DNA of 64,000 nucleotides from Nostoc sp. ATCC 53789 (GTDB taxonomy: Bacteria; Cyanobacteriota; Cyanobacteriia; Cyanobacteriales; Nostocaceae), in assembly GCF_009873495.1 (NCBI RefSeq), contig NZ_CP046703.1:1240001-1304000 (forward strand), given 5' to 3'. The notes below the pieces were generated by a model. The model saw nothing but the letters and a program-made list of their open reading frames with translations. It did not search any database and had not been told where the DNA came from. The translations under genes and the position numbers were made by a program. Every line of letters starts with the position of its first letter. Within the stretch, counting starts at the first letter, position 1. Positions 27,574-36,635 of this stretch are shown here, piece by piece.

Positions 27574-27848
27574 AGTCCCGCTTTTCAAATAATTACAAAA
27601 GGTTTCTAATATTTATCATACAGGGATTGGGCAGGCTGAGATTTTTTTATAAATGGCATTGTAACTTTGACTGGCGATGTCTACGACGGGCTACGCCTAA
27701 GCAAAATATACACCATTTTTCTTGGGAAGCTAGCACTTCAAGCATTAATAAAGACGAATGTAAAAAAATAGCGATCGCGCTTTCCCACTTCATGGTTTGG
27801 GAATACTAGGTTTACAGGTATATTTCAAATCCAACAACCCCTAGTATT

Positions 27849-29735
27849 ATGCCGACATTTTTCAACTATTCTTTCCAATCTAACGGTTTTATTCCCCACG
27901 GACATTGTTATCTCTGGCAAAGTGGGTTAGTTTGGCTCCACATTATTTCTGATGCCACGATCGCTCTGGCTTATTATTCTATTCCTTTCCTACTGATTTA
28001 CTTCATTTACAAGCGCAAAGACGTTCCTTTTAATGGAGTTTTTTTGTTATTTGGTGCTTTTATCATTGCCTGCGGTACTGGACACTTAATGGATATTTGG
28101 ACGCTTTGGTATCCAGACTATTGGATTGCAGGTGGTTTAAAAGCTTTAACTGCCATTATTTCAATATACACGGCATTTGCGTTATTTTACCTCATGCCTC
28201 AAGCTCTGACACTACCCAGCCCAGCCCAGTTAGAGGCTATTAATCAAGTCCTTTCAACAGAAATTGTCGAGCGCAAGCGTATTGAGAAAGAACTACGTCA
28301 AGCAGAAGAAGTTGCTCAAAACTCCAGCCAAGCTAAGAGTGAATTTCTGGCCAACATGAGTCATGAACTACGCACACCTCTTAACGGCATCTTGGGCTAT
28401 ACACAAATTCTCCAACGCACAGAATCTTTAAGTGAAAAAGGACGCAAAGGACTCAGCGTTATTTATCAATGTGGTTCTCATCTTTTAACCTTAATTAATG
28501 ATGTCCTGGATCTCTCCAAGATCGAAGCCCGAAAGTTGGAATTGTATCCTGTTGATTTCTATTTGCCTGCTTTTATAGATAGCGTGACTGAAATTTGCCG
28601 CATCAGGGCAGAACAAAAAGTCATCGCATTTCACATTGAAATCGATCCTGATTTACCAACGGGTATTCATGCTGATGAAAAACGCTTGCGGCAAGTATTG
28701 ATTAACTTGCTTAGTAATGCCATGAAGTTTACTCATCAAGGCAGTGTCACTTTCAAAACTCAGGTTATTAATCAAGAATCAAATACTAATGGAAAAACTA
28801 ACTACAAAATTCGCTTTGAGGTAGTAGATACTGGCACTGGCATAACCCCTGAACAAGCCGAAAAAATCTTCCAGCCCTTTGAGCAAGCGGGAAGTCAGAA
28901 ACGACAATCTGAAGGTACAGGCTTAGGATTAGCAATCAGTCAAAAAATTGTTTTGTTGATGGGTGGTCAAATTCAAGTGCAAAGTCAATTTGGCAAAGGT
29001 AGCACTTTTTGGTTTGAGGCAAACTTGTCAGAATCTAAAGACTGGGCAAAGGTTTCTAGAGTAGTTGAGCAGGGAACTATTATTGGTTATCAAGGGCAAA
29101 GGCGCACCATTTTGATTGCGGATGATAAATGGGAAAACCGATCGGTAATTGTAAATTTACTAGAGCCGGTTGGGTTTACTGTTGTAGAAGCTAGTAATGG
29201 TCAGGAGGCATGGGTACAGTCTCTAGCCCACAAACCGGATATGATTATCACTGACTTAGTGATGCCGATATTGGATGGATTTGAGTTAATTAGTCGTTTG
29301 CGTCAGTCCGGGCCATTTAAAGAGATTCCTGTCATCGCGTCCTCAGCAAGTGTATTTGCAGTAGACCAGCACAAGAGTATTGATGTAGGTGCAGATGCCT
29401 TTTTACCAAAGCCTGTAGAAGCTGAAAATCTGCTGGAAATGCTACGACAGTTTTTGCAACTAGAATGGATTTTTGACGCTAAGGTAGATGCTATCAAAAA
29501 AATCTCTAAAGATGGTTCTAATCAACAAAATGAAATGATTCATCCTAGCAAAGATGTTTTGCAAGAGTTACTCGAACTATCACAAGACGGCGACATTCAA
29601 AATATTTTAGAACTGGCTGAAAAACTTTCTGCATCTGATGAGAAGCTAAACATGTTTTCCCAGCAGCTCATGCAGCTTGCTAGTAATTTCCAACTCAAAC
29701 GTTTGGAAACTTTTATTGAAAAATACATCAATTAA
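27849..29735 (+). CDS. hybrid histidine kinase with ethylene-receptor-type sensor domain
   Basis: The N-terminal 120 residues form three membrane helices that match the ethylene-binding domain of plant ETR1: ISDATIALAYYSIPFLLIYF and GAFIIACGTGHLMDIWT. The ETR1 pocket residues Asp25, Tyr32, Ile35, Pro36, Cys65 and His69 correspond to D35, Y42, I45, P46, C75 and H79, a constant offset of ten; Cys and His bind copper. A coiled coil leads to HisKA (His172 in FLANMSHELRTPLNGILGY) and HATPase (GTGLGLAISQ), then a receiver domain with phospho-acceptor D469 (MIITDLVMPILDGFE). About 90 residues follow, perhaps an Hpt-like or dimer helix. Directly upstream of a second kinase. Confidence 0.92.
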   Translation: MPTFFNYSFQSNGFIPHGHCYLWQSGLVWLHIISDATIALAYYSIPFLLIYFIYKRKDVPFNGVFLLFGAFIIACGTGHLMDIWTLWYPDYWIAGGLKALTAIISIYTAFALFYLMPQALTLPSPAQLEAINQVLSTEIVERKRIEKELRQAEEVAQNSSQAKSEFLANMSHELRTPLNGILGYTQILQRTESLSEKGRKGLSVIYQCGSHLLTLINDVLDLSKIEARKLELYPVDFYLPAFIDSVTEICRIRAEQKVIAFHIEIDPDLPTGIHADEKRLRQVLINLLSNAMKFTHQGSVTFKTQVINQESNTNGKTNYKIRFEVVDTGTGITPEQAEKIFQPFEQAGSQKRQSEGTGLGLAISQKIVLLMGGQIQVQSQFGKGSTFWFEANLSESKDWAKVSRVVEQGTIIGYQGQRRTILIADDKWENRSVIVNLLEPVGFTVVEASNGQEAWVQSLAHKPDMIITDLVMPILDGFELISRLRQSGPFKEIPVIASSASVFAVDQHKSIDVGADAFLPKPVEAENLLEMLRQFLQLEWIFDAKVDAIKKISKDGSNQQNEMIHPSKDVLQELLELSQDGDIQNILELAEKLSASDEKLNMFSQQLMQLASNFQLKRLETFIEKYIN

Positions 29736-29800
29736 GTAAGTTGGCGCAATTAAAGCTAATTGGCAAGGGCTGTCATTTATCCTTTGTCATTTATCCTTTG

Positions 29801-29815
29801 TCATTGGTCATTAGT
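29801..29815. repeat. dispersed 15-mer TCATTGGTCATTAGT
   Basis: Exact copy of the 15-mer also found at 2320, 59336 and 61363. It is preceded by two copies of TGTCATTTATCCTT. Confidence 0.8.
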
Positions 29816-29908
29816 AAGAACTTTCAGACTATTTACGTTTCGTAACATAATTTAGTTTATTTCTACCAACTTACTTAATTTCAGTTAAATTCCAATTTCC
29901 AATTCATC

Positions 29909-31174
29909 ATGATCAAACTTCTAAATAACGGATTTATTTTAATTGTGGATGATAATCCCACAAATTTATCTGTCCTGTGTGCAGCGCTCAATAGTGAGGG
30001 TTTTCGTTTCCGTGTTGCAGTGGATGGAGAAACTGCGATCGCTCAGGCTGAACGCAATCAGCCTGAGTTGATTTTGCTGGATGTACAAATGCCGGGTATT
30101 GATGGATTTGAAACTTGTCGTCGTCTCAAAGCCAATCCTGCCACCCAAAACATTCCGATTATTTTCACCACTGCCTTAGCGGATACGGAAAGCAAAACGA
30201 AGGGATTTTCTCTTGGCGCAGTAGATTATATCCCTAAACCGTTTGCACAAGAGGAAGTCATTGCTAGAGTGCGCGTACATTTGCAACTCAAAAAATTGAC
30301 TGAATCTTTGGAACAACAAGTTAGCGATCGCACCAAGGCTTTGCAACAAGCTCAAGTCCAACTGGTACAGCAAGAAAAACTATCAACACTCGGAGAGTTA
30401 ATCGCTGGTATTGGCCATGAAATCAACAACCCCATCAATTTTATTTCCAGCAATATTCCACCCTTGGAAGAATATATTGCAGGAGTAACCGAGTTGCTCC
30501 TACTGTATGAACAAGAGTATCCTAACCCAACAGCTAAAATTACCACTGCGATTGAGAACTTGGATTTGAACTTCGTTCTCGAAGATATGGTAAAAATTGT
30601 GAACTCGCTCCAGCTAGGAAGTGAACGAATTCAAAACCTTTCCAATTCACTCCGCAACTTCTCTCGCTCGGATAGTGATATAAAAATACCTGCTGATTTG
30701 CACCAAGGACTAGATAGTACACTAATGATTTTACAACACCGCCTCAAAGCTAACGGCGAGCGTCCCGGTATTGAAGTTATTAAAAGTTATGGAGTATTAC
30801 CAGAGGTACACTGCTATTTAGGTCAAATGAATCAAGTATTTATGAACATTCTGGCAAATGCAATTGATGCCCTTGATGAAGCTATAATGCAAGGCAAAAT
30901 GAGCAATCTAATTCCTGAGATTAAAATTGCAACAGAAATAGATTCTGAACAATTGGTTATAATTCGGATTGCTGACAATGGGATTGGTATTCCTGAACGG
31001 CTTAAACAACGGTTGTTTGAGCCGTTGTTTACCACAAAAACCGTTGGTAAAGGCACTGGACTTGGCTTGTCGATCGCTTATGAAATAGTTGTAGAAAAAC
31101 ACAAAGGTGTATTAGATGTAAATTCTCAACCAGGTAAGGGAACCGAATTTATCATCAAAATTCCCATAGAATAG
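29909..31174 (+). CDS. response regulator-histidine kinase fusion (REC-HK)
   Basis: A 421-residue cytosolic protein. The receiver domain (residues 10-125) has the acidic pair DD14-15, phospho-acceptor D58 in LILLDVQMPGIDGFE and the conserved Lys in DYIPKPF. A coiled coil leads to a kinase core with His170 (LGELIAGIGHEINNPINF), N-box [18 protein letters not shown]1 IRIADNGIGIPE and G2 GKGTGLGLSIAYEI. A receiver in front of a kinase usually receives phosphate from an upstream hybrid kinase; the ethylene-receptor-like kinase 174 bases upstream is the natural partner. Core sequence resembles that of the four-GAF kinase nearby. Confidence 0.9.
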   Translation: MIKLLNNGFILIVDDNPTNLSVLCAALNSEGFRFRVAVDGETAIAQAERNQPELILLDVQMPGIDGFETCRRLKANPATQNIPIIFTTALADTESKTKGFSLGAVDYIPKPFAQEEVIARVRVHLQLKKLTESLEQQVSDRTKALQQAQVQLVQQEKLSTLGELIAGIGHEINNPINFISSNIPPLEEYIAGVTELLLLYEQEYPNPTAKITTAIENLDLNFVLEDMVKIVNSLQLGSERIQNLSNSLRNFSRSDSDIKIPADLHQGLDSTLMILQHRLKANGERPGIEVIKSYGVLPEVHCYLGQMNQVFMNILANAIDALDEAIMQGKMSNLIPEIKIATEIDSEQLVIIRIADNGIGIPERLKQRLFEPLFTTKTVGKGTGLGLSIAYEIVVEKHKGVLDVNSQPGKGTEFIIKIPIE

Positions 31175-31268
31175 AAGCATTTAATTAATTACAAAGTTGC
31201 TCTAGCATTTATCATACTGGAGACAAGGAAAAATTTCTCCAATACCTAATCACTAATTTATATATAGA

Positions 31269-31730
31269 GTGAATCCAATTTTAGATCCTCAATTAATGGC
31301 AGAACGCATAGAATCCCTCAAAGCTGGAATAGTTGGAGGTTTCTCTGTGTGTTTTGCTTTTGTACTTCTCAGTCTTTTGAATACTTTTGTACTAGCAAAG
31401 TATTTTCCGATCCTTGCAAGTCTGCACAGTGATATTAACTGGCACTTGTGGGTGAGTGGTGCAATCGCAACTTTTAGTGGCTTACTATTTGGTGTCACCT
31501 ACCGCTATATCATCCGCTCAGATAAAAATCCCCAACTTAAAGCTGGTGGGGTTCTGGCCTTTGGTTTGATGCGTGGATTGACTCAGATAGAGCTTGGGTT
31601 GAATTTAGACATCACAATTTGGTCTTTTTTGGTATTAGCGGCAGAAAGTTTATTGTGGTTTGCGTTTGCTGCGATTGCTCTTGATCTTGCGATTAAACTC
31701 CGTTGGGTTAAACCTTTTTCATCAATCTAA
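31269..31730 (+). CDS. conserved cyanobacterial membrane protein
   Basis: A 153-residue protein with four hydrophobic segments (about 20-42, 58-78, 95-112, 115-140) and no named family that I recognise. It starts with GTG at 31269; an ATG at 31296 (MAERIE) is an alternative. Conserved-looking motifs are ESLKAGIVGGFSV and GVTYRYIIRSD. It follows the REC-kinase by 94 bases on the same strand and may be part of the same signalling unit, but function is unknown. Confidence 0.78.
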   Translation: MNPILDPQLMAERIESLKAGIVGGFSVCFAFVLLSLLNTFVLAKYFPILASLHSDINWHLWVSGAIATFSGLLFGVTYRYIIRSDKNPQLKAGGVLAFGLMRGLTQIELGLNLDITIWSFLVLAAESLLWFAFAAIALDLAIKLRWVKPFSSI

Positions 31731-31925
31731 ATTTCCTTTCTCTAAGTATAGTAGTCGCATATAGATGTGAAATCCTACAAGGGATTGTGGCGCAAATAGA
31801 TAAAAAGCTGGAAGCATTACGCTTTTGTAGTATACTTAATACAATTAGATCACAAGTACTAATTGTGTCATTTTCCAAAAACAAGTATAAATAATTACCA
31901 ATACTCCCCGAATTTGTTACTTAAT

Positions 31926-32489
31926 ATGCAAACTCAAATATCCCACTATTATTTGATAGTCGATCTGGAGGCTACGTGCTGTGACAAGAAGACTATTCCT
32001 CGTCACGAAATGGAAATCATTGAAATCGGTGCGGTGATGCTCAATCGAGCAACATGGGAAATTGATTCTGAGTTTCAGCAATTCATCCAACCTGTGAGAC
32101 ATCCACAACTGACAGATTTTTGTACCGAACTGACTAGTATTCGGCAGCAAGATGTTGATGAAGCACCAAAATTCATTGAGGCAATTTCTCGATTTAAAGA
32201 ATGGATTTATTCATTTCCCAATCATATTTTTTGTTCTTGGGGTAATTATGACAAAAAGCAATTTATTCAAGATTGTGCGTTTCATAATTTCCCTTATCCT
32301 TTTACTTCAGAACACATAAATATCAAAGAGGAATTTTCAGAATATCTTGGCTTATCTAAAAAATTTGGTATGGCACAAGCTCTCAATGAGCTAGGGATAG
32401 AATTGAAAGGTACACATCATCGTGGCATTGATGATGCTCACAATATTGCATCTATCTACAGACAGATTAAAAGCATCAAAATAAACTGA
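31926..32489 (+). CDS. DEDDh 3'-5' exonuclease (ERI1/KapD-like)
   Basis: A 187-residue exonuclease of the RNase T/DnaQ superfamily. ExoI is YLIVDLEATC (Asp and Glu metal ligands), with EMEIIEIGAVML next. ExoII is WGNYDKKQF, and ExoIII is HHRGIDDAHNIASIYRQI with the His and Asp of the DEDDh type. It resembles the ERI-1/KapD group that trims structured RNA 3' ends. I start at 31926 because the family begins just before the ExoI strand; the frame is open 21 codons further up. It stands alone. Confidence 0.88.
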   Translation: MQTQISHYYLIVDLEATCCDKKTIPRHEMEIIEIGAVMLNRATWEIDSEFQQFIQPVRHPQLTDFCTELTSIRQQDVDEAPKFIEAISRFKEWIYSFPNHIFCSWGNYDKKQFIQDCAFHNFPYPFTSEHINIKEEFSEYLGLSKKFGMAQALNELGIELKGTHHRGIDDAHNIASIYRQIKSIKIN

Positions 32490-32563
32490 ATAATGGAAAA
32501 TTCGTAACATACCATCTTAAAGTGTTGCGGTAGATTACGAAGATTGTTACTACAAAATTATGT

Positions 32564-32953
32564 CTAGTCAAAAGGATTTTTGGAGGAACCTTTTTTGCTA
32601 TTGGGTGAGTATTCAGAACAATTCATGGCTTCTCCGGTAAGAACAACAGAAGGATTGACTGCACATTTTAGATAATGATTATTTGAATAAAATCGACACT
32701 TTTTACAGGGAAGTTTGTGTAAACCGTTAATAGAGATAACCATTTTTTCATCTAAAAATGCCCGGATTTTTTGCAATATTAGAAAAAAAACTACCCAACC
32801 AATTAGAAAGCCAACAGGAGATAAGGATATCGCTAGATCGGGGATGCTTAATTCATGCGTTTGTGCTTGTTCATTTCTTGCTTCACTCAAGTTTCCTTGA
32901 TGTAAATTACTATTGGCTACTACAGTTTTTTGCAAAATTAGATCGTGATACAT
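32564..32953 (-). CDS. hypothetical membrane protein with C-terminal cysteine cluster
   Basis: A 129-residue protein without a recognised family. One membrane helix (about residues 44-65, SPVGFLIGWVVFFLILQKI) separates a polar N-terminal part from a C-terminal domain with four cysteines: PCKKCRFYSNNHYLKCAVNPSVVLTGEAMNCSEYSP. The CxxC-x9-C-x13-C spacing suggests a small metal or iron-sulphur site, or disulphides. Convergent with the exonuclease gene, 74 bases apart. Confidence 0.72.
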   Translation of the reverse strand: MYHDLILQKTVVANSNLHQGNLSEARNEQAQTHELSIPDLAISLSPVGFLIGWVVFFLILQKIRAFLDEKMVISINGLHKLPCKKCRFYSNNHYLKCAVNPSVVLTGEAMNCSEYSPNSKKGSSKNPFD

Positions 32954-33632
32954 ATTATTTACCTTTTCCTATATGTATTTACTAACTTGATTTTTGATAG
33001 TCGGCTAACTAGAAATTTAGAACCATAACAAACTTAAAAATTATCCATATTTGTTCATATTAGATATGTAGATATCAAAAAGCTTTGAACAATAAGGGTA
33101 TTTATGGATTAGATTGTTTCATGTGTATTTTAATTAACTAACAATCACTACACAACTGTCAGTAGCACATATTTTAATGTTTACAATGGTTTAATTATAG
33201 GTTTAGCAAAATAAGACTTCGCCTATATCTGCCAAGAGTTTTGCTTGTTATTTTAAGTTATATACCCAAGGGAATAAATTAGAGAATGGACTTATAACTG
33301 GATATTTCTATGTTAAGATAAATATAAAAATATTCTTAAAATTTTCTAGACATTAAAGCTGTATCACTTTTCAGTTATTTTTTTTATAAAAATCTTGAAT
33401 GCAATGATGGTTGTATTAGAAATTTATTTATTAAATAATTTTCGCTGGCAATGGAGATTTTGGGGTGTGTTAAATAGCCCCATACACTTGTAGTGATTAA
33501 TTCTATTATTTTGATAATTTTTTGCTTTAATTACCTGATAAAGTAGTATATATATCTGGGTTAAGTGGGCTATTAAAGAATAGCCTCTCATCAGATTGCA
33601 AGCCAATAATATTGATTTTGAGGCTACAATTT
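32954..33632. other. AT-rich intergenic region upstream of sodA
   Basis: Nearly 680 strongly AT-rich bases with no supported gene. A 60-codon minus-strand frame at 33424-33606 has no ribosome-binding site or homology I recognise. Promoters for the divergent genes should be here; I could not fix them. Confidence 0.4.
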
Positions 33633-34430
33633 ATGATAAGATTTTTGCGAAAAAAAATAGTTTTTTTCTTCACAACAATTGTGCTGGCAATTCTGCTAAT
33701 TTCTCATCAACCAGTACTAATAGCTGAGGCACAATCTTCTACACCAACATCAATGCCTGCTAGGTCATTTCCCCCTGTAGCTTATCCTAATAGGTCACTA
33801 AGCGCTTTTCCTGCACAGCTACCACCATTGCCTTATGGTTATGGGGCATTAGGAAAAGCTATTGATGCTGAAACGATGAAATTGCATCATGATGCACACC
33901 ACGCTAGCTACGTCAAGAACTTAAATGATGCATTAAAGCAGTACCCAGATTTGCAAAAAAGAAGTGTTGAAGCTTTATTAGTGGATTTGAATAGTGTACC
34001 TGAAGATATTCGGACAAAAGTACGTAATAACGGTGGTGGTCATCTCAACCACACGATTTTTTGGCAACTGATGAGTCCCGACAGTGGTGGACAACCAACG
34101 GGAGCGATCGCTCAAGAAATTAACCAAACTTTTGGCAGTTTTGATGCCTTTAAAAAACAGTTTAACGCAGCAGGTGCCGCTCGCTTTGGTAGTGGTTGGG
34201 TTTGGCTAGTACGCAATCCTCAAAATCAACTCCAGATTGTTACTACAGCAAATCAGGATAACCCAATTATGGATGGTTTCTATCCGATTATGGGTAACGA
34301 TCTATGGGAACACGCTTATTACCTTAAATATCGCAACCGTCGGGCTGAGTATTTGAATAATTGGTGGAATGTTGTGAATTGGCCACAGATTAACAGGCGA
34401 TCGCAACTTTCATCACAACAACCTCGTTAG
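33633..34430 (+). CDS. sodA: exported manganese superoxide dismutase
   Basis: A Mn-type superoxide dismutase (265 residues) with an N-terminal signal or anchor [20 protein letters not shown]. Metal ligands lie in [11 protein letters not shown] (His), [11 protein letters not shown] (His), and [12 protein letters not shown] (Asp and His). [15 protein letters not shown] and NQDNPIMDG favour Mn over Fe. The export signal fits the membrane-bound, lumen- or periplasm-facing MnSOD of Nostoc, which protects thylakoid and cell-wall membranes. I chose ATG 33633 rather than the TTG at 33612. A bidirectional terminator follows. Confidence 0.93.
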   Translation: MIRFLRKKIVFFFTTIVLAILLISHQPVLIAEAQSSTPTSMPARSFPPVAYPNRSLSAFPAQLPPLPYGYGALGKAIDAETMKLHHDAHHASYVKNLNDALKQYPDLQKRSVEALLVDLNSVPEDIRTKVRNNGGGHLNHTIFWQLMSPDSGGQPTGAIAQEINQTFGSFDAFKKQFNAAGAARFGSGWVWLVRNPQNQLQIVTTANQDNPIMDGFYPIMGNDLWEHAYYLKYRNRRAEYLNNWWNVVNWPQINRRSQLSSQQPR

Positions 34431-34472
34431 CAATACCATCAAGGATATCAAACCGCTTATAGAAATCTTTAT

Positions 34473-34496
34473 AAAGCTACCTCTAGAGGTAGCTTT
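34473..34496. terminator. bidirectional terminator between convergent genes
   Basis: A perfect 24-bp palindrome (AAAGCTACCTCT/AGAGGTAGCTTT) sits between the sodA stop and the stop of the minus-strand secreted-protein gene, with T-rich bases outside on both strands. Confidence 0.8.
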
Positions 34497-34543
34497 ATTC
34501 ATAGCGCTGCTACCCCTATACATTCTTTTTTACAGATGTCTAA

Positions 34544-35869
34544 TTATGAATTACGGATTTTTAAAGACCGATGTTTAGAACGAACTATGTATAGTAGAAC
34601 GATTAGCAATACAAGCGCTTTGATCATTGATGGCTCCACTACCTTCTTCACTTCCGTAGGGGGTTTAGGAGTAACATTACACGGAATCTCAATGATCTGT
34701 GTGTGATCGGAGCCACTACCACTAGGAGTCAGATCGCATTCGCCTTTGCTGGTGAGAGACAAAGGTGTAGGTGGAGGTGTAAGTGGAGGTGTAAGTGTAG
34801 GTATAGGTGTATTTTCTGGAGGAATAGATGTTTCGCCTGAAGAAGTATCGCCCATTAATAGAATCATCGCTATAACAAGAGCTCCAATTCCTAGTGGCCA
34901 GAGTGGAAAGGAATCAGGGCTGTCTGCTACGAAGACTTCTCCCTCAGAGCCAGGGATATCAAAGGCTATTGTTTCTCCATCCAACGGTACTGGACTGTCA
35001 CTCACCAACATATCTCCTGGGATATCTTCTCCCAAAAGCTGATTAAATTCTTCTGGAATCGCGTTGTTGGGTCGTCCGAGTTCCCCACCATCTTCGGAGT
35101 ATGGGTAGGATAGTAGCTCAAAAACCCTCTTTTCGAGTTGGTTTGGATCTCCAGAATTCAACGCATCTAAGCCTGTAGAGATTTTATTTATATAAAAATT
35201 CGTCATCTCTGGCGACAGACCTAAAGATTGAATTTGCTCCTTAATGTTGGAAATTTTTGAGGCTTCCTCAAACAGCAGTCGTCCGTATGAGAATTTCAAG
35301 TCTAGTAGTCCATCACGGAGGCTGACCGAGTTATTGCCTCCTGAGTATGGAGACCAGTAGAACTGGTTTGTTACTAGTCCGAGTCCTTCTACTGGATTGC
35401 GACCAAAATGTTGTCCAAGAAGGTATTGAGAGCTATCCATGATTGCGGGGGATTCGTTTCTCCAAAAAGAGGCGAAAGGTACCGCAGAGAGATTAGGATT
35501 GTTACCGTAAAAGCTAGCGAAATTCTGGAAATTTTTCTCCCCACCTGCTGCTCGAATCAGGAGGTTTTGATAAGTACTCCCACCATTTAATTCCACTAAT
35601 CGTTGGATTACTGATCCAGTTTTATTGCAGGTCAGACCAAATCCCACATCACATCCAGGAATGACTCGCATCTGGTTCAAATTCTGGTTATTGATTTGGT
35701 ACTGGAGATACTCAGGCTCCAGTCCTTGTTGGATACCATAGCGTCCAATATTGAGTTGTCCAAAAGCAGACTGACATGTAGTGAGTCCTACTGCAAGAGA
35801 TGAGAATGCGATTGTTGCAAAACGAACCGCTTTCGATATTGCAATTCTTTGAAAAATTGATTTAGGCAA
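34544..35869 (-). CDS. secreted protein with PEP-CTERM-like C-terminus
   Basis: A 441-residue protein I cannot name. A signal peptide (residues about 15-36, AVRFATIAFSSLAVGLTTCQSAFG) precedes a soluble domain of about 260 residues rich in Asn and Gly. Then come an acidic stretch, a first hydrophobic helix (FPLWPLGIGALVIAMILLMG), a Pro/Thr linker (IPTLTPPLTPPPTPLSL), a short Cys-containing loop, and a C-terminal segment VVEPSMIKALVLLIVLLYIV followed by RSKHR. The E-P-S, hydrophobic helix and basic end imitate a PEP-CTERM sorting signal, but the usual VPEPS is VVEPS. Probably envelope or extracellular. Confidence 0.75.
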   Translation of the reverse strand: MPKSIFQRIAISKAVRFATIAFSSLAVGLTTCQSAFGQLNIGRYGIQQGLEPEYLQYQINNQNLNQMRVIPGCDVGFGLTCNKTGSVIQRLVELNGGSTYQNLLIRAAGGEKNFQNFASFYGNNPNLSAVPFASFWRNESPAIMDSSQYLLGQHFGRNPVEGLGLVTNQFYWSPYSGGNNSVSLRDGLLDLKFSYGRLLFEEASKISNIKEQIQSLGLSPEMTNFYINKISTGLDALNSGDPNQLEKRVFELLSYPYSEDGGELGRPNNAIPEEFNQLLGEDIPGDMLVSDSPVPLDGETIAFDIPGSEGEVFVADSPDSFPLWPLGIGALVIAMILLMGDTSSGETSIPPENTPIPTLTPPLTPPPTPLSLTSKGECDLTPSGSGSDHTQIIEIPCNVTPKPPTEVKKVVEPSMIKALVLLIVLLYIVRSKHRSLKIRNS

Positions 35870-35929
35870 GATGCACCTCCAGTAAACGACAGCAATTTAA
35901 TTGGGTTGAGAATTCGGTATTGGTTCTTC

Positions 35930-35995
35930 TCCCCAATCTCCAGTCCCCAATCTCCAGTCCCCAACCCTCAGTCACCAATCCCCACTCCCGAATTC
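35930..35995. repeat. CCCCAATCTCCAGT short tandem repeats
   Basis: Degenerate tandem copies of CCCCAATCTCCAGT between two secreted-protein genes. Similar low-complexity tracts are scattered through the window. Confidence 0.7.
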
Positions 35996-36635
35996 AACTC
36001 TTAGGTAAATAAATGTTGATCGTGATTCCGGTACCTTTGAGATTTCCTGATGAGAGTGTGTGATATAAGACCATTCCCCGATTTGGTTGATCGAAAAGAA
36101 ACGCACGACGTGTAGGTTTGATCTTCCCTTGCTTTACTAAAGAAACGAAGGCTTCTAAATATCTACGTATACCTTTGCGGTTCTCTTGAGTCGTATTCAG
36201 ATGATGCTCGATCAGCATCATAAAGAAGTTCAAGCTACGATTTTCTTGCCCCTCAATCAGACTGCCCTCATCTAGAAAGGAACTTGCTATGAGCCTGTTA
36301 TCAACTCGTTTAACCTTAAACAGAGTAAAGTAACGCCCTTCTTTTTTCGGATCATTCGCATAACAGACCCAAGAACCCTCTTTATTTTGAGTAAAACCTT
36401 GTTCAGCAAGGTAAGAAAGCAAAGAATTATTGGCCTTAGTCTGTGGTGGAGGTAATAAATCTTCAATGGGATCTAAAGAGCAAATCCTCTGTGTTGTTTT
36501 CCGTTGAGACACAGCAGCAGCCTCCTGGATACGGAGGCGCAGGGGCTTGTCAGCAGACATTGCCATGCTAGACATTGCAGCCAATACAGACGCTTGGAGA
36601 GCGATCGCTCCAATCAAACGAACAATGATATTCAT
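35994..36635 (-). CDS. hypothetical secreted protein
   Basis: A 213-residue protein with a signal peptide (MNIIVRLIGAIALQASVLAAMSS, cleavage likely after AMA) and no recognised domain. The mature part has one Cys pair (ICSLDPIED and WVCYANDPKKEGRYFTLFKVKRVDNRLIASSFLDEGSL), a helical middle with FFMMLIEHHLNTTQENRKGIRRYLEAFVSLVKQGKIKPT, and ends GITINIYLPKS. It lies 124 bases upstream of the PEP-CTERM-like gene on the same strand; the two may be one transcript and act together at the cell surface. Confidence 0.72.
   Translation of the reverse strand: MNIIVRLIGAIALQASVLAAMSSMAMSADKPLRLRIQEAAAVSQRKTTQRICSLDPIEDLLPPPQTKANNSLLSYLAEQGFTQNKEGSWVCYANDPKKEGRYFTLFKVKRVDNRLIASSFLDEGSLIEGQENRSLNFFMMLIEHHLNTTQENRKGIRRYLEAFVSLVKQGKIKPTRRAFLFDQPNRGMVLYHTLSSGNLKGTGITINIYLPKS

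Noticed and set aside
27627..27809. 60-residue plus frame between petN and the ethylene-receptor-like gene
   Set aside because: It crosses a dispersed CGACGGGCTACGCC repeat, has no recognisable domain and lies in a promoter region.
34746..35042. 98-residue plus frame rich in Gly and Val
   Set aside because: Antisense to the Pro/Thr linker of the secreted protein; a composition artefact.
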